64,000 nucleotides of DNA, taken from assembly GCA_002701365.1 (NCBI GenBank), contig NZUK01000012.1, positions 42,721-106,720 on the forward strand. The letters run 5' to 3'. The position numbers and the translations under genes were made by a program. The stretch comes from Flavobacteriales bacterium. GTDB taxonomy: Bacteria > Bacteroidota > Bacteroidia > Flavobacteriales > TMED113. Shown piece by piece: positions 45,789 through 54,801 of this stretch (within the stretch, counting starts at the first letter, position 1; every line of letters begins with the position of its first letter). Under the pieces are notes generated by a model. It saw nothing but the letters and a program-made list of their open reading frames with translations. It was not told where the DNA came from and searched no databases.

Positions 45789-47090
45789 ATGAAAAAATCC
45801 ATTTTATATAGTCTTCTTTTATTTTGTATTTTGGTTAATGCTCAAAAAATCGAATTAATAGAATCTTTTATTGGTTACACAGAAAAATCTGAAATCATTT
45901 CATTCACGCCAAACCCTAAATTAATTATGAGCGGAAACTATAATGGTGGGGTTAATTTATGGGACCTAAAAAAACAAAAATTAATTAAAACTATAAATGC
46001 TCATAACCAACCCATTAACAACATATCATTCCACAACAAAAAAGATCAATTTCTAACTTGCTCAAAAGACTCAACAATTAAAATGTGGTCATTTTATTCT
46101 AATAGATTAATTGACTCTGTTAGAATTAATGAAAATCCTACTCTTGCAATTTTTAGCAATAAAGACAATAGCTACTTTATATTTACCGAAAAGGGAACAA
46201 TACTAAAAAAGAAAATTAACCATAATGAAACTTCAGTCATTGCTAATCTAAATCAACCAATTAGTGATGCAATACTTGCTGAAGACAATAATAGTTTAAT
46301 AACCTGCGACAAAGTTTCAATTAAAAAAATATCACTAAAAGATGGGAGCATTATAAATGAACTTCAAAATCCGTATAGTAGTCACTTTTCTAAAATAGAC
46401 ATATACTCGGGGGACACATTAATATCTTGGAGTGAAAATGGCATAATTAGTTATTGGGATTTTAATGATAAAAAAGTGCTTACAGAGATAAGAGCCAAAA
46501 ATGCATATAATAAATTATTAATGAATAAACATTCTGAAATAATTCTATCTGGATATTATAATGATCGGCCTCTTGTAATCAATTTAAAAGAAATTAAACT
46601 AGAACAAAAATATAGTGACAATATGATTGTAGTTAATACATTTTTATCTAGCATAGATCAAAGATTTTTAATAAGTGCCGACATACATGAACGACATAGA
46701 TTAATGAAGGTACAAGAAGTAGACTTCACGCCTCTTGTAATCCAAGAAAGAAAACTAGAAGATGAAAAAATATTTACAGTTTCATCAAAGTACATCATGA
46801 TTAATATATGGGATGATGAAAAAATAGATGGAGATACATTGTCAATAAACTTTAATGGGAAGTGGGTCCTTAAAGAACACTGGCTAAGTAAAGAAGAAAA
46901 AACTATTTTACTACCCCTAAGAATAAATCAAACAAATGAAATTATCTTTCATGCAGAAAATTTAGGAGAAATTCCTCCAAATACCGCAGCAGTTCGATTA
47001 GAATACGACAATGGAGTTAAAAAAGAATTTAACATGAGATCTGATTTTGACTCAAATGGTATTATTAGAATTATGCAAGAAACTAATTAG
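45789..47090 (+). CDS. Exported WD40-repeat-like beta-propeller protein
   Basis: Signal peptide (to about LVNAQ) followed by WD-type blades in the first 230 residues: SGNYNGGVNLWDLKKQKLIKTI, CSKDSTIKMWSFYS and SWSENGIISYWDFNDKK. The last 120 residues (GKWVLKEHWLSKEEKTILLPLRINQTNEIIFHAENLGEIPPNTAAVRLEYDNG-type) form a separate domain I recall from other Bacteroidota exported proteins without a name. 433 aa, function unknown. The 3' end overlaps the convergent lipoprotein gene by 4 nt. Confidence 0.8.
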   Translation: MKKSILYSLLLFCILVNAQKIELIESFIGYTEKSEIISFTPNPKLIMSGNYNGGVNLWDLKKQKLIKTINAHNQPINNISFHNKKDQFLTCSKDSTIKMWSFYSNRLIDSVRINENPTLAIFSNKDNSYFIFTEKGTILKKKINHNETSVIANLNQPISDAILAEDNNSLITCDKVSIKKISLKDGSIINELQNPYSSHFSKIDIYSGDTLISWSENGIISYWDFNDKKVLTEIRAKNAYNKLLMNKHSEIILSGYYNDRPLVINLKEIKLEQKYSDNMIVVNTFLSSIDQRFLISADIHERHRLMKVQEVDFTPLVIQERKLEDEKIFTVSSKYIMINIWDDEKIDGDTLSINFNGKWVLKEHWLSKEEKTILLPLRINQTNEIIFHAENLGEIPPNTAAVRLEYDNGVKKEFNMRSDFDSNGIIRIMQETN

Positions 47091-47833
47091 TAAGAAGAGT
47101 TATTGATTAAAGTAATTCTTTGAAACACACCATTTTCAATTCTAATAGAATCAACTAATTCAATATCCTCAATAAAATCAGCAATACCAGGATTGAACAA
47201 ATCAGCATCTACCCCATCTACTCCCATGTAATTAGAAGGATCTGAAACCGCAGTAGCCCTATATAAAGTTGCACTAAAAGTACCTGAAACTGTTCCAGTT
47301 GCAAAGTCTAAATCTTGAATATCCATTTCTGCATTAAAGCCATAATAATCAATACCCAAACCATTGTTATCATATTCATCTGCATTCTTTTTTAATTTAT
47401 AAGTAGCTAGCATAGCATTAGTGGGATAATTATCAAGATACAGGTACTGACTACCTGCCACATACATATTTTCTTGAATTTCTTCGACAAAAGCAATAAT
47501 CTGCAATTCATGATCCACTTCTTCATTAGTTGTAGTATACCAATCATATTGATTGCAATTATTCTCACTTTTAAAAAAATCTCGAGCATCTAAAGTTAGT
47601 TTGAATATTTTATTATCAATGGAACCATCAGCAATTTCATCTACATAAAAAACATCACTATTACCACAATTTTCGACTTGATCATCAGAAGTAAAGTCAA
47701 TTTTTTGATCATATAATTCAGGAGAAAAGTCAATTACAGCAGTTACTCTGTTTTCTAATCCAGAATTAAAAACTGTTTCCTTGCAGGAAAAAAAACACAA
47801 TAAAACAAAAAATAACAAGATTCTTTTAAACAT
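47087..47833 (-). CDS. Putative lipoprotein of unknown function
   Basis: N-terminal signal with lipobox-like LCFFSCKE (Cys about 17). The mature part (about 230 aa) is acidic and looks all-beta (VTAVIDFSPELYDQKIDF, FKLTLDARDFF, FATGTVSGTFSATLYR), consistent with a surface lipoprotein. I do not recognise the family. It stands alone, convergent with the WD40-like gene. Confidence 0.7.
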   Translation of the reverse strand: MFKRILLFFVLLCFFSCKETVFNSGLENRVTAVIDFSPELYDQKIDFTSDDQVENCGNSDVFYVDEIADGSIDNKIFKLTLDARDFFKSENNCNQYDWYTTTNEEVDHELQIIAFVEEIQENMYVAGSQYLYLDNYPTNAMLATYKLKKNADEYDNNGLGIDYYGFNAEMDIQDLDFATGTVSGTFSATLYRATAVSDPSNYMGVDGVDADLFNPGIADFIEDIELVDSIRIENGVFQRITLINNSSY

Positions 47834-47875
47834 ACTATTTAGGATTTTAATAAATTATACAACAACCTAAAGTTA

Positions 47876-47890
47876 ATTATTATTATTATT
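47876..47890. repeat. Short (ATT)5 microsatellite between divergent genes
   Basis: Five ATT units in the gap between the lipoprotein gene and mnmA, upstream of both starts. Very AT-rich surroundings; no clear -7 box in this gap. Confidence 0.7.
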
Positions 47891-47950
47891 ATATAATATA
47901 AAACTTGATTAAAATAAAATTATATATAATTTAGATGTATACAATAAATA

Positions 47951-49099
47951 ATGAAAAAAAAAACTGTTGTAATTGCATTGTCAGGAGGTGTAGACTCCAG
48001 CGTTTCGGCTCTTCTTTTAAAAAATGCTGGATATAACCTAATTGCCTTATTCATGCGCAACTGGCATGACAATTCACTTACAATTAATAATGAATGTCCC
48101 TGGATTACTGACAGCAATGACGCGCTCCAAATTTCTAATCATTTAAATATTCCATTCCAAATAGTTGATCTAAGTAAAGAATATAAAAAGCGAATTATTG
48201 ACTATATGATTGCAGAATACAAGCGAGGCGTAACACCAAATCCAGATATATTATGCAATAAAGAAATTAAATTTGATGTTTTCTTAAAATATGCGATGCA
48301 ATTAAACGCAGATTTTATCGCGACAGGACATTATTGTATCAAAGAAAGAAAAAACGGACTATATTATCTAAAACAAGGAAAAGATCAATTAAAGGATCAA
48401 AGTTATTTTTTGTGCCAAATAACACAAAAACAATTAAGTAAAATACTATTCCCAATAGGCCACTTAACCAAAAAAGAAGTTCGACAAATCGCAATTCAAA
48501 ACAATCTAATCACAGCAAATAAAAAAGACTCCCAAGGCTTGTGTTTTGTAGGAAAAATTAAATTACCTGTTTTTCTACAAAATAAAATAACTAGCAAAAA
48601 AGGCAACATAATTGAAATTGATAAAAAATCTAAAATTTATCAAAAACAAATAGCGCTCGGAGACGAATACACATATACACCTAGTGATGGTGAAAAAATA
48701 GGAACACATAACGGGGCTCACAATTACACTATTGGACAAAGAAAAGGATTAAGTGTTGGAGGAAAAAAAGAACCATTATTCGTTTTACGAATAGATGTAA
48801 AAGACAATGTCGTATATGTTGGCATGGGCGATAATCATCCTGGATTATTTAGAAAAAATTTGAAAATTGACGCAAAAAAAACAAATTGGCTTATAGATAA
48901 TTCACAGATCAAATCACAATCTTCTAATGAGTACATGGTTCGTATTCGCCATAGACAGCCGCTACAAAAAGCAATATTGAAAATTAAAAAAGAACATCTT
49001 TACATAATTTTTCAAACAAAACAACGAGCAATTGCTAAAGGTCAATTTGCAGCTTGGTATAAAAATGCCATACTCATAGGATCAGGCCCTATTGTTTAA
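47951..49099 (+). CDS. mnmA: tRNA-specific 2-thiouridylase
   Basis: Makes 2-thiouridine at the wobble position of Lys, Glu and Gln tRNAs. PP-loop SGGVDSS near residue 11, catalytic cysteines in NPDILCNKEIKF (about 94) and SQGLCFVGKI (about 199), and the YTIGQRKGL motif near 260. 382 aa, normal. Its start overlaps nothing; the stop overlaps the convergent htpG by 4 nt. The substrate tRNA-Glu(UUC) is encoded in this window. Confidence 0.96.
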   Translation: MKKKTVVIALSGGVDSSVSALLLKNAGYNLIALFMRNWHDNSLTINNECPWITDSNDALQISNHLNIPFQIVDLSKEYKKRIIDYMIAEYKRGVTPNPDILCNKEIKFDVFLKYAMQLNADFIATGHYCIKERKNGLYYLKQGKDQLKDQSYFLCQITQKQLSKILFPIGHLTKKEVRQIAIQNNLITANKKDSQGLCFVGKIKLPVFLQNKITSKKGNIIEIDKKSKIYQKQIALGDEYTYTPSDGEKIGTHNGAHNYTIGQRKGLSVGGKKEPLFVLRIDVKDNVVYVGMGDNHPGLFRKNLKIDAKKTNWLIDNSQIKSQSSNEYMVRIRHRQPLQKAILKIKKEHLYIIFQTKQRAIAKGQFAAWYKNAILIGSGPIV

Positions 49100-50970
49100 T
49101 TAGATAAACCGCTGAAACAATTATCTATGTACTTTGTCAAGCTCTCTCCTTTAAGTAAGTTTTGAGACAATAAAGCTAAGTCTATTGCCTGTTGCACCAA
49201 TGAGGTTTGTTTTTTGCCTTTCATTTTTTGAATTTTGTCAATTAACTTATGATTTGAGTTAATAATCACATTAAATGAATCAGGCATAGCACCCATTCCC
49301 ATCATACCCCCTCCTCCTGTCATACTCATTTCCTTCATTCTTCGCATAAACTCAGCCTGAGTAATAGCAATTGCAGGTGAATCAGGGCTCAAAGGCTGTA
49401 GAGAAACTACGAAACCTTCTTTGCCTAAACATTTTTCAAACAAAGATTTAATTTTTTCTTGTTCCTTTTCAGATAACACGGATTCAATTTTTGAATCTTG
49501 TTTAATTAAATTGTCAACTATATCACTATCTACACGTACAAATGAAGCATTATCTAACTTTGACTCTAATTTTTGTATTACATGTGATACAATCGGACTG
49601 TCCAACACAAGAACCTGATAATTTTTCTCTGTAGCTTTAGAGATATACATATGTTGAGTATCTGGATTATTAGTATATAGATACACAATCTTATTATCTT
49701 TGTTTTTTTGATGTTCCTTTATCAATTCTGTAAATTCTGACATAGTATAAAACTTATTGCCAACTGTTTTATACAATGCAAAATCTTGTGAACGATCATA
49801 AAATTTTTCATCAGAAAGCATACCATATTCAACAATAATATTCATGTCTGTCCATTTGCTTTCAAAATCTGCACGATCTTTTTTAAACATATCATTTAAT
49901 CGACCGGAAACCTTTTTACTTATATGACTAGAAATCTTTTTGACATTTGCATCACTTTGAAGAGCAGATCTAGATACATTTAACGGAATGTCCGGAGAGT
50001 CAATTACACCCTGCAACAAGGCTAAAAAATCTGGAACAACTCCCTCTAAAGAGTCAGTAACAAAAACTTGATTGCAATACAATTGTATTTTTTGTTTATT
50101 CAAATCCATAGATGGATTGATTTTAGGAAAATACAATATACCTGTTAATTCAAACGGGAAATCAACATTCAAATGTATGTGAAACAATGCTTCTTCAAAA
50201 TTAAAAGGATATAATTCTCTAAAAAAATCCTTGTAATCTTGAGGTTTTAGTTGCTTGGGAGGAATCGTCCATGCAGGTTTCGGATTATTAATGATATTAT
50301 CCTCTACAAATTCCACATCTTCATCTTTATCATTTTTTTCTTTTTTAGTTGTCGTACCAAATTTGATTTCAACTGGTAAGAATTTGCAATACTTGTTTAA
50401 TAAATTTGATATTTTAGCATCTTCCAAATACTCATTTGCATCTTCGGAAATAAATAAAACAATTTCTGTACCTCTATCATTTTTGTCAATGTCTTTTAAT
50501 ACATACTCAGGACTCCCATCACATTCCCAAGAACATGCTTTAGTATTATTAATATGTGATTTTGTTCGAATTTGAACTCTCTCTGCAACCATAAAAGCTG
50601 AATAAAAACCGAGCCCAAAATGACCAATAATACCCGACTTATCATCTTTGTCATCATATTTTTTTATAAAATCTTCAGCCCCTGAAAAAGCAACTTGATT
50701 AATATATTGTTTTACTTCATCTGAAGTCATTCCTATTCCTTTATCAATAATAGAAATTGTCTTATCTTCTTTATTCAAAACAATTTCGATTTTCAAATCT
50801 CCCAAGTCTCCTTTTACCTCTCCAATAGATGATAGTTTTTTCAGTTTTGTTGTTGCATCAACAGCATTGGAAACCAATTCTCTTAAAAAAATTTCTTGAT
50901 CAGTATATAGAAACTTTTTTATAATTGGAAAAATATTATCAGCTTGAACTTTAATTTTACCTTTAGCCAT
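49096..50970 (-). CDS. htpG: Hsp90-family molecular chaperone HtpG
   Basis: ATP-dependent chaperone dimer. N-terminal GHKL ATPase: IFLRELVSNAVDA, DKGIGMTSDEV, GHFGLGFYSAFMVA; middle domain with LNVSRSALQSD; the C-terminal region contains a Gly/Met-rich stretch (TGGGGMMGMG, about 555) seen in Bacteroidota HtpG proteins. 624 aa. It is a single gene with its own -7 box at 50997-51004. Confidence 0.97.
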   Translation of the reverse strand: MAKGKIKVQADNIFPIIKKFLYTDQEIFLRELVSNAVDATTKLKKLSSIGEVKGDLGDLKIEIVLNKEDKTISIIDKGIGMTSDEVKQYINQVAFSGAEDFIKKYDDKDDKSGIIGHFGLGFYSAFMVAERVQIRTKSHINNTKACSWECDGSPEYVLKDIDKNDRGTEIVLFISEDANEYLEDAKISNLLNKYCKFLPVEIKFGTTTKKEKNDKDEDVEFVEDNIINNPKPAWTIPPKQLKPQDYKDFFRELYPFNFEEALFHIHLNVDFPFELTGILYFPKINPSMDLNKQKIQLYCNQVFVTDSLEGVVPDFLALLQGVIDSPDIPLNVSRSALQSDANVKKISSHISKKVSGRLNDMFKKDRADFESKWTDMNIIVEYGMLSDEKFYDRSQDFALYKTVGNKFYTMSEFTELIKEHQKNKDNKIVYLYTNNPDTQHMYISKATEKNYQVLVLDSPIVSHVIQKLESKLDNASFVRVDSDIVDNLIKQDSKIESVLSEKEQEKIKSLFEKCLGKEGFVVSLQPLSPDSPAIAITQAEFMRRMKEMSMTGGGGMMGMGAMPDSFNVIINSNHKLIDKIQKMKGKKQTSLVQQAIDLALLSQNLLKGESLTKYIDNCFSGLSN

Positions 50971-50996
50971 AAATCTTATATTAAAAAATTAATTGG

Positions 50997-51004
50997 CAAA
51001 TTTA
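50997..51004 (-). promoter_or_regulatory. -7 promoter box upstream of htpG
   Basis: The minus strand reads TAAATTTG (perfect TAnnTTTG); predicted leader about 21 nt. This suggests transcription by the primary sigma factor; no heat-shock element was recognised. Confidence 0.6.
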
Positions 51005-51106
51005 AATAAAATTATTAAATAGGAAAAACTATAGTAATAGTCATTAACAAAATGACGCCAAAGCGATGTTTCAAAAGATATCATACAATTATTTGGTAAA
51101 AAATTG

Positions 51107-51114
51107 TAGATTTG
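51107..51114 (+). promoter_or_regulatory. -7 promoter box upstream of the 51.1-kb membrane protein gene
   Basis: TAGATTTG (perfect TAnnTTTG). It lies inside a longer open frame, so it supports the ATG at 51138 rather than one at 51066. Confidence 0.55.
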
Positions 51115-51137
51115 AAATACGAAAAATTTTTATTGTT

Positions 51138-51773
51138 ATGGCCTCCAAATTTATATCTACAATTATTGAGTATAAAAATAAAATTATATTATCCGTGATC
51201 TCGTTATATGAAGCATATAAACGACCCTTACAAATCATGCTACCTTTATTAATATTATCTCTTGCAGGGTGGTTGACAAAAATTATCATTGAACCCATTC
51301 AATTTGAAAAAGAAAAGAACTATAGATATAATTTTATTAAAGAAAAACTCATTGATATTAGAAGTGCACAATTGGCATTTAAAGAAAAAAATGGACAATT
51401 TACAAATAGTTTTGACGACTTAATTTCTTTTGTCAAACTTGATTCTTTTGTATTGATACAAAAAACAGATACATTAATACAATACTACAATACCGTTTAT
51501 CGTGAAATGCAATTTAAAGACACGACACTACTTGATACACTAGGAAAAGTTAGTGTATTAGATTCATTGTTTAAAAATGGTTACCCAATAGATTCTTTAG
51601 CATTTGTACCCCCCTTAAACAAAGATCAATTTGTCATGAGAGCAGGTGTGATTAATAAATCTAAAATTGATGTACCTGTATTTGAAGCCAGAGATCCCAA
51701 CCCTTATGATCCACAAAATACATTAATTATTGGATCAACAGTTGAAGCAAACTTAAATGGAAACTGGCAATAA
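51138..51773 (+). CDS. Membrane-anchored protein, conserved upstream of DUF3822-rsmD-coaD
   Basis: One membrane helix (about residues 32-50, LQIMLPLLILSLAGWLTKII) followed by an extracytoplasmic region that starts with a long helix containing RSAQLAFKEKNGQFTNSFDDLISFV, a pattern reminiscent of type II secretion pseudopilins, then a beta-rich part. 211 aa from the ATG at 51138, which follows a promoter box. Function unknown; its end overlaps the DUF3822 gene by 17 nt, so they are co-transcribed. Confidence 0.78.
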   Translation: MASKFISTIIEYKNKIILSVISLYEAYKRPLQIMLPLLILSLAGWLTKIIIEPIQFEKEKNYRYNFIKEKLIDIRSAQLAFKEKNGQFTNSFDDLISFVKLDSFVLIQKTDTLIQYYNTVYREMQFKDTTLLDTLGKVSVLDSLFKNGYPIDSLAFVPPLNKDQFVMRAGVINKSKIDVPVFEARDPNPYDPQNTLIIGSTVEANLNGNWQ

Positions 51774-52578
51774 TCCATTAAAAGAATTGACCGGTAATTT
51801 GAAACTAGTCTTGTATTTAGATAGTACAAAGTTTAGCTATTCTATTTTTAATACCGATAATAATTGTTTTGAAATTGTTGAAGAAAAAAATCTAAATTAC
51901 AATAACAACATAAATGAGGAGATTCAGTCAATTATTAATGCCAACCAACATTTAAATAAAAAATATCCCACTACATTGCTAGCCATTGACCTAGGCCCAT
52001 CTACCTTGATCCCTGAAGTCTTATTTGAAGAAAAGTATATTGAAAAATATATTGATTTAACATCTAATAAAAACCAAGATAATACATGTTATTATTCTAA
52101 ACAACAATTTACAGATTGCTACTCCATCTCAAGTGTAAATCATGAATTAATGGACTTATTAAAAAATTATTTTCAAAAAATAAAAATCAAACCCTTTAGT
52201 TCAATTTTTATTGACTACGCTATTAATTTAAATAAAAAAACAAAAGAGCTGTATGTTCAAATTAATGCTTATAATTTTCACATGACACTAGTCAATAATA
52301 AACAATTAGAATTTTATAATAAATTTGAATTTCGTAATACAAATGATTTTGTTTACTATTTTATGAACTGCATAAATAATCTTGATTTTGAAACTGAAAA
52401 AAATGCTATTAATATAACCAGTGAATTAAACCCCGATCATATTTTAATTGAAACAATAAAAAAATATATTACAATAAAATTTATAAATAGACCAACCCAT
52501 TTTTTATATAAAGATTCAATTATAAAAAATAGATCTTACCAAAACCACAACCTATTTAGCCAATTAATATGCGAATAG
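51757..52578 (+). CDS. DUF3822 family protein
   Basis: 273 aa protein resembling the Bacteroidota family DUF3822 (an actin/ASKHA-like fold has been suggested for it): LVLYLDSTKFSYSIFNTDNNCF near the start and ELYVQINAYNFHMTLVNNKQLEFYNKFEF in the middle. It overlaps the preceding gene by 17 nt and rsmD by 10 nt; this gene order recurs in flavobacteria, as I recall. No function assigned. Confidence 0.82.
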   Translation: METGNNPLKELTGNLKLVLYLDSTKFSYSIFNTDNNCFEIVEEKNLNYNNNINEEIQSIINANQHLNKKYPTTLLAIDLGPSTLIPEVLFEEKYIEKYIDLTSNKNQDNTCYYSKQQFTDCYSISSVNHELMDLLKNYFQKIKIKPFSSIFIDYAINLNKKTKELYVQINAYNFHMTLVNNKQLEFYNKFEFRNTNDFVYYFMNCINNLDFETEKNAINITSELNPDHILIETIKKYITIKFINRPTHFLYKDSIIKNRSYQNHNLFSQLICE

Positions 52579-53111
52579 TTTCTGGAGAATATAAAAATCG
52601 TCGCATAGAATTCACTCAGCTAAACATAAGACCTACAACAGACTTTGCAAAAGAAAGTTTATTTAACATACTTAATAATATGTATGATTTTAATAAAACT
52701 TCAACACTAGATTTATTTGCAGGTTCAGGTAACATTAGTTATGAGTTTATATCTAGGGGATGTTATCAAGTAACTTCAATTGAAAAAAATATTAATTGCA
52801 CTAGATTCATAAAAAAAATAAAATCTAAACTGAACATGATAAATCTTAATATCAAAACAGGAATAGTCAAAAAATACTTAAATAAAACAACTCAAAAGTT
52901 TGACATCATTTTTGCTGACCCGCCTTACAAATACAATCAAAGTGACTATAATCAAATAATTGAATTAGTATTTAGTAAAAATATTCTAAATCACAACGGA
53001 ATACTTATCATTGAACATTCAAAATTTATTAAATTTGATAACAGTCCATTCTTGTATGATACAAGAAAGTATGGAAGTGTTAATTTTACCTTTTTCAATA
53101 ATGAAAAATAA
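52569..53111 (+). CDS. rsmD: 16S rRNA (guanine(966)-N2)-methyltransferase
   Basis: SAM-dependent methyltransferase acting on G966 of 16S rRNA. MRIVSGEYKNRRI, RPTTDFAKESLFNIL, the SAM-binding LDLFAGSGNISYE, and the catalytic motif DPPY (FADPPYK, about 116-122). 180 aa. Its end overlaps coaD by 11 nt. Confidence 0.95.
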   Translation: MRIVSGEYKNRRIEFTQLNIRPTTDFAKESLFNILNNMYDFNKTSTLDLFAGSGNISYEFISRGCYQVTSIEKNINCTRFIKKIKSKLNMINLNIKTGIVKKYLNKTTQKFDIIFADPPYKYNQSDYNQIIELVFSKNILNHNGILIIEHSKFIKFDNSPFLYDTRKYGSVNFTFFNNEK

Positions 53112-53577
53112 TTTCGCCATATTTCCTGGGAGTTTTGACCCAATTACCAACGGTCATGTTGATATTGTACATCGTGCATTAAAAATATTTGACAATATCA
53201 TTATTGCTATTGGAGCTAATAAAAAAAAAGAATATATGTTTAGCATCCAAGATCGCATCAAAATGATTAATACAGTTTTCAAAGACAACTCTCGAGTCAT
53301 AATAAAATCTTATGATGGACTAACTGTTCAATTCTGTGAAAAAAATAATACTAGAATAATTATTAGAGGAATCCGGAATCATTTAGACTTGGAATATGAA
53401 AAGAATATTGCATTAGCAAATAATACAATGAATGAAAATATTGAAACTATTTACTTCGACAGTAGCAAGGAATACCAATTCCTATCATCTAGTATAGTCA
53501 AAGACGTAATTAGACACAAAGGATCTCTTGAGAAATTTCTGCCAAACAACATTATCAACTATATTAATTCAATCTGA
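53101..53577 (+). CDS. coaD: Phosphopantetheine adenylyltransferase
   Basis: Penultimate step of CoA synthesis. Nucleotidyltransferase motif FPGSFDPITNGH (TxGH) near the start, RGIRNHLDLEYE (phosphate binding), and LSSSIVKDV (SSS-containing motif). The open frame begins earlier inside rsmD, but the conserved N-terminus starts at the ATG at 53101. 158 aa, normal. With coaE (22 kb) this gives two CoA-synthesis enzymes in the window. Confidence 0.96.
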   Translation: MKNNFAIFPGSFDPITNGHVDIVHRALKIFDNIIIAIGANKKKEYMFSIQDRIKMINTVFKDNSRVIIKSYDGLTVQFCEKNNTRIIIRGIRNHLDLEYEKNIALANNTMNENIETIYFDSSKEYQFLSSSIVKDVIRHKGSLEKFLPNNIINYINSI

Positions 53578-54185
53578 TTCTTTAACAAATCAATTATAGA
53601 AGCATATGTGTCTTTCTTAAATTCTGTATTAAGACACACCCATACTACAGATGTGATACCTTCCGACTTTTGTGGCTTTAATACCCCGGTGCTAATTAAA
53701 GACATCGGAAACCAATATGTTATTTTTAAAACTAATTGATTGTTGGTATAATCGTCCCTATAAATATGACTTGTACAATAAATATCCTGATTAATAATTA
53801 CACATTTGACATTTGTTTCTTCATGAACTTCCCTTAGCGCAGCACTCTTATAACTTTCAGAAAAATCAACTTTTCCTTTAGGCAAATCCCAAATGTTATT
53901 TTTTTTTATCATTAATAGTTGATTTTGTTTATTAACAACAATGCCCCCTGATGCATATAATACTAAAAAATGTGATTTAAATAGATTAATTAAACTTTTA
54001 ACATTACTGGAAAAAAGAATGATATTACAATTAATAATATAATTATTTAACATTAAATAACTGATTAATTCTTTGTAAGAATTAATAAATTTGTAATTTT
54101 TAAAAATTCTATTATTTAGACTTTTATCCGACTCTATAAAAAGAATAAAAAAATTATTAATAAAAACTTTATAACTTTGACACAT
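53559..54185 (-). CDS. NUDIX hydrolase
   Basis: C-terminal NUDIX domain (from about residue 75): GGIVVNKQNQLLMIKKNNIWDLPKGKVD-type start, NUDIX box GKVDFSESYKSAALREVHEET, in which the glycine after the EE pair is Asn. The N-terminal 70 residues are poorly conserved. Substrate unknown. I use the ATG at 54185; its CAT on the plus strand overlaps the pyrE ATG by 2 nt. A longer version starting at 54272 would run inside pyrE. About 208 aa. Confidence 0.85.
   Translation of the reverse strand: MCQSYKVFINNFFILFIESDKSLNNRIFKNYKFINSYKELISYLMLNNYIINCNIILFSSNVKSLINLFKSHFLVLYASGGIVVNKQNQLLMIKKNNIWDLPKGKVDFSESYKSAALREVHEETNVKCVIINQDIYCTSHIYRDDYTNNQLVLKITYWFPMSLISTGVLKPQKSEGITSVVWVCLNTEFKKDTYASIIDLLKNQIELI
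54172..54179 (+). promoter_or_regulatory. -7 promoter box immediately before pyrE
   Basis: TAACTTTG (perfect TAnnTTTG) ends 4 nt before the pyrE ATG. The SRP-RNA spacing (start 5 nt after the box) puts the first transcribed base on the A of ATG, i.e. a leaderless mRNA. The box lies within the NUDIX coding region on the other strand. Confidence 0.5.
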
Positions 54186-54801
54186 GATATTAAATATTAA
54201 AGATTCTGAGAAGGTTGCGAAAATTTTATTAAAGATTAATGCAGTAAAATTACAACCTTCTAATTTTTTCACATGGTCTTCCGGAAAAAAATCACCAATT
54301 TATTGTGATAACAGACTAATTTTATCCCATGTACATGAACGTGAATTTATTGTAAAATTATTCTGCAATCAAATAATTAATAATTTTAAATCTATTGACT
54401 ATATTGCAGGCGTAGCAACAGGAGCTATCGCTCATGGAATGTTAATTGCTTCTAAACTTAATTTACCTTTTATATATGTGCGAGATTCAGCAAAAAGTCA
54501 TGGAAGACAAAATCAAATAGAAGGCAACCTTAAAAAAGGAAGTAATGTGATCGTGATTGAAGATCTTATTAGTACAGGTAAAAGTAGTTTGAAAGCTATT
54601 GAAGCTATTGAACAGAGTGAATCTAAAGTAATTGGATTAGGGTCAATTTTTACATATGAAATATTTAATAAAGATTACCTGAACGTACCTTGTTTTTCAT
54701 TATGTAATTACTCCACCTTAATCAACGTAGCGATTGACAACAACTTAATTAATGAGGATGAAAAAAATATACTAAGTAATTGGCAAAATTCTAATCATTA
54801 A
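54184..54801 (+). CDS. pyrE: Orotate phosphoribosyltransferase
   Basis: Converts orotate and PRPP to OMP in pyrimidine synthesis. FTWSSGKKSPIYCDNR near residue 30, YVRDSAKSHGRQNQIEG (flexible loop) and the PRPP motif VIVIEDLISTGKSS (about 118-131). 205 aa, normal. It starts 2 nt into the divergent NUDIX start codon and ends directly before the convergent birA. Confidence 0.95.
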   Translation: MILNIKDSEKVAKILLKINAVKLQPSNFFTWSSGKKSPIYCDNRLILSHVHEREFIVKLFCNQIINNFKSIDYIAGVATGAIAHGMLIASKLNLPFIYVRDSAKSHGRQNQIEGNLKKGSNVIVIEDLISTGKSSLKAIEAIEQSESKVIGLGSIFTYEIFNKDYLNVPCFSLCNYSTLINVAIDNNLINEDEKNILSNWQNSNH

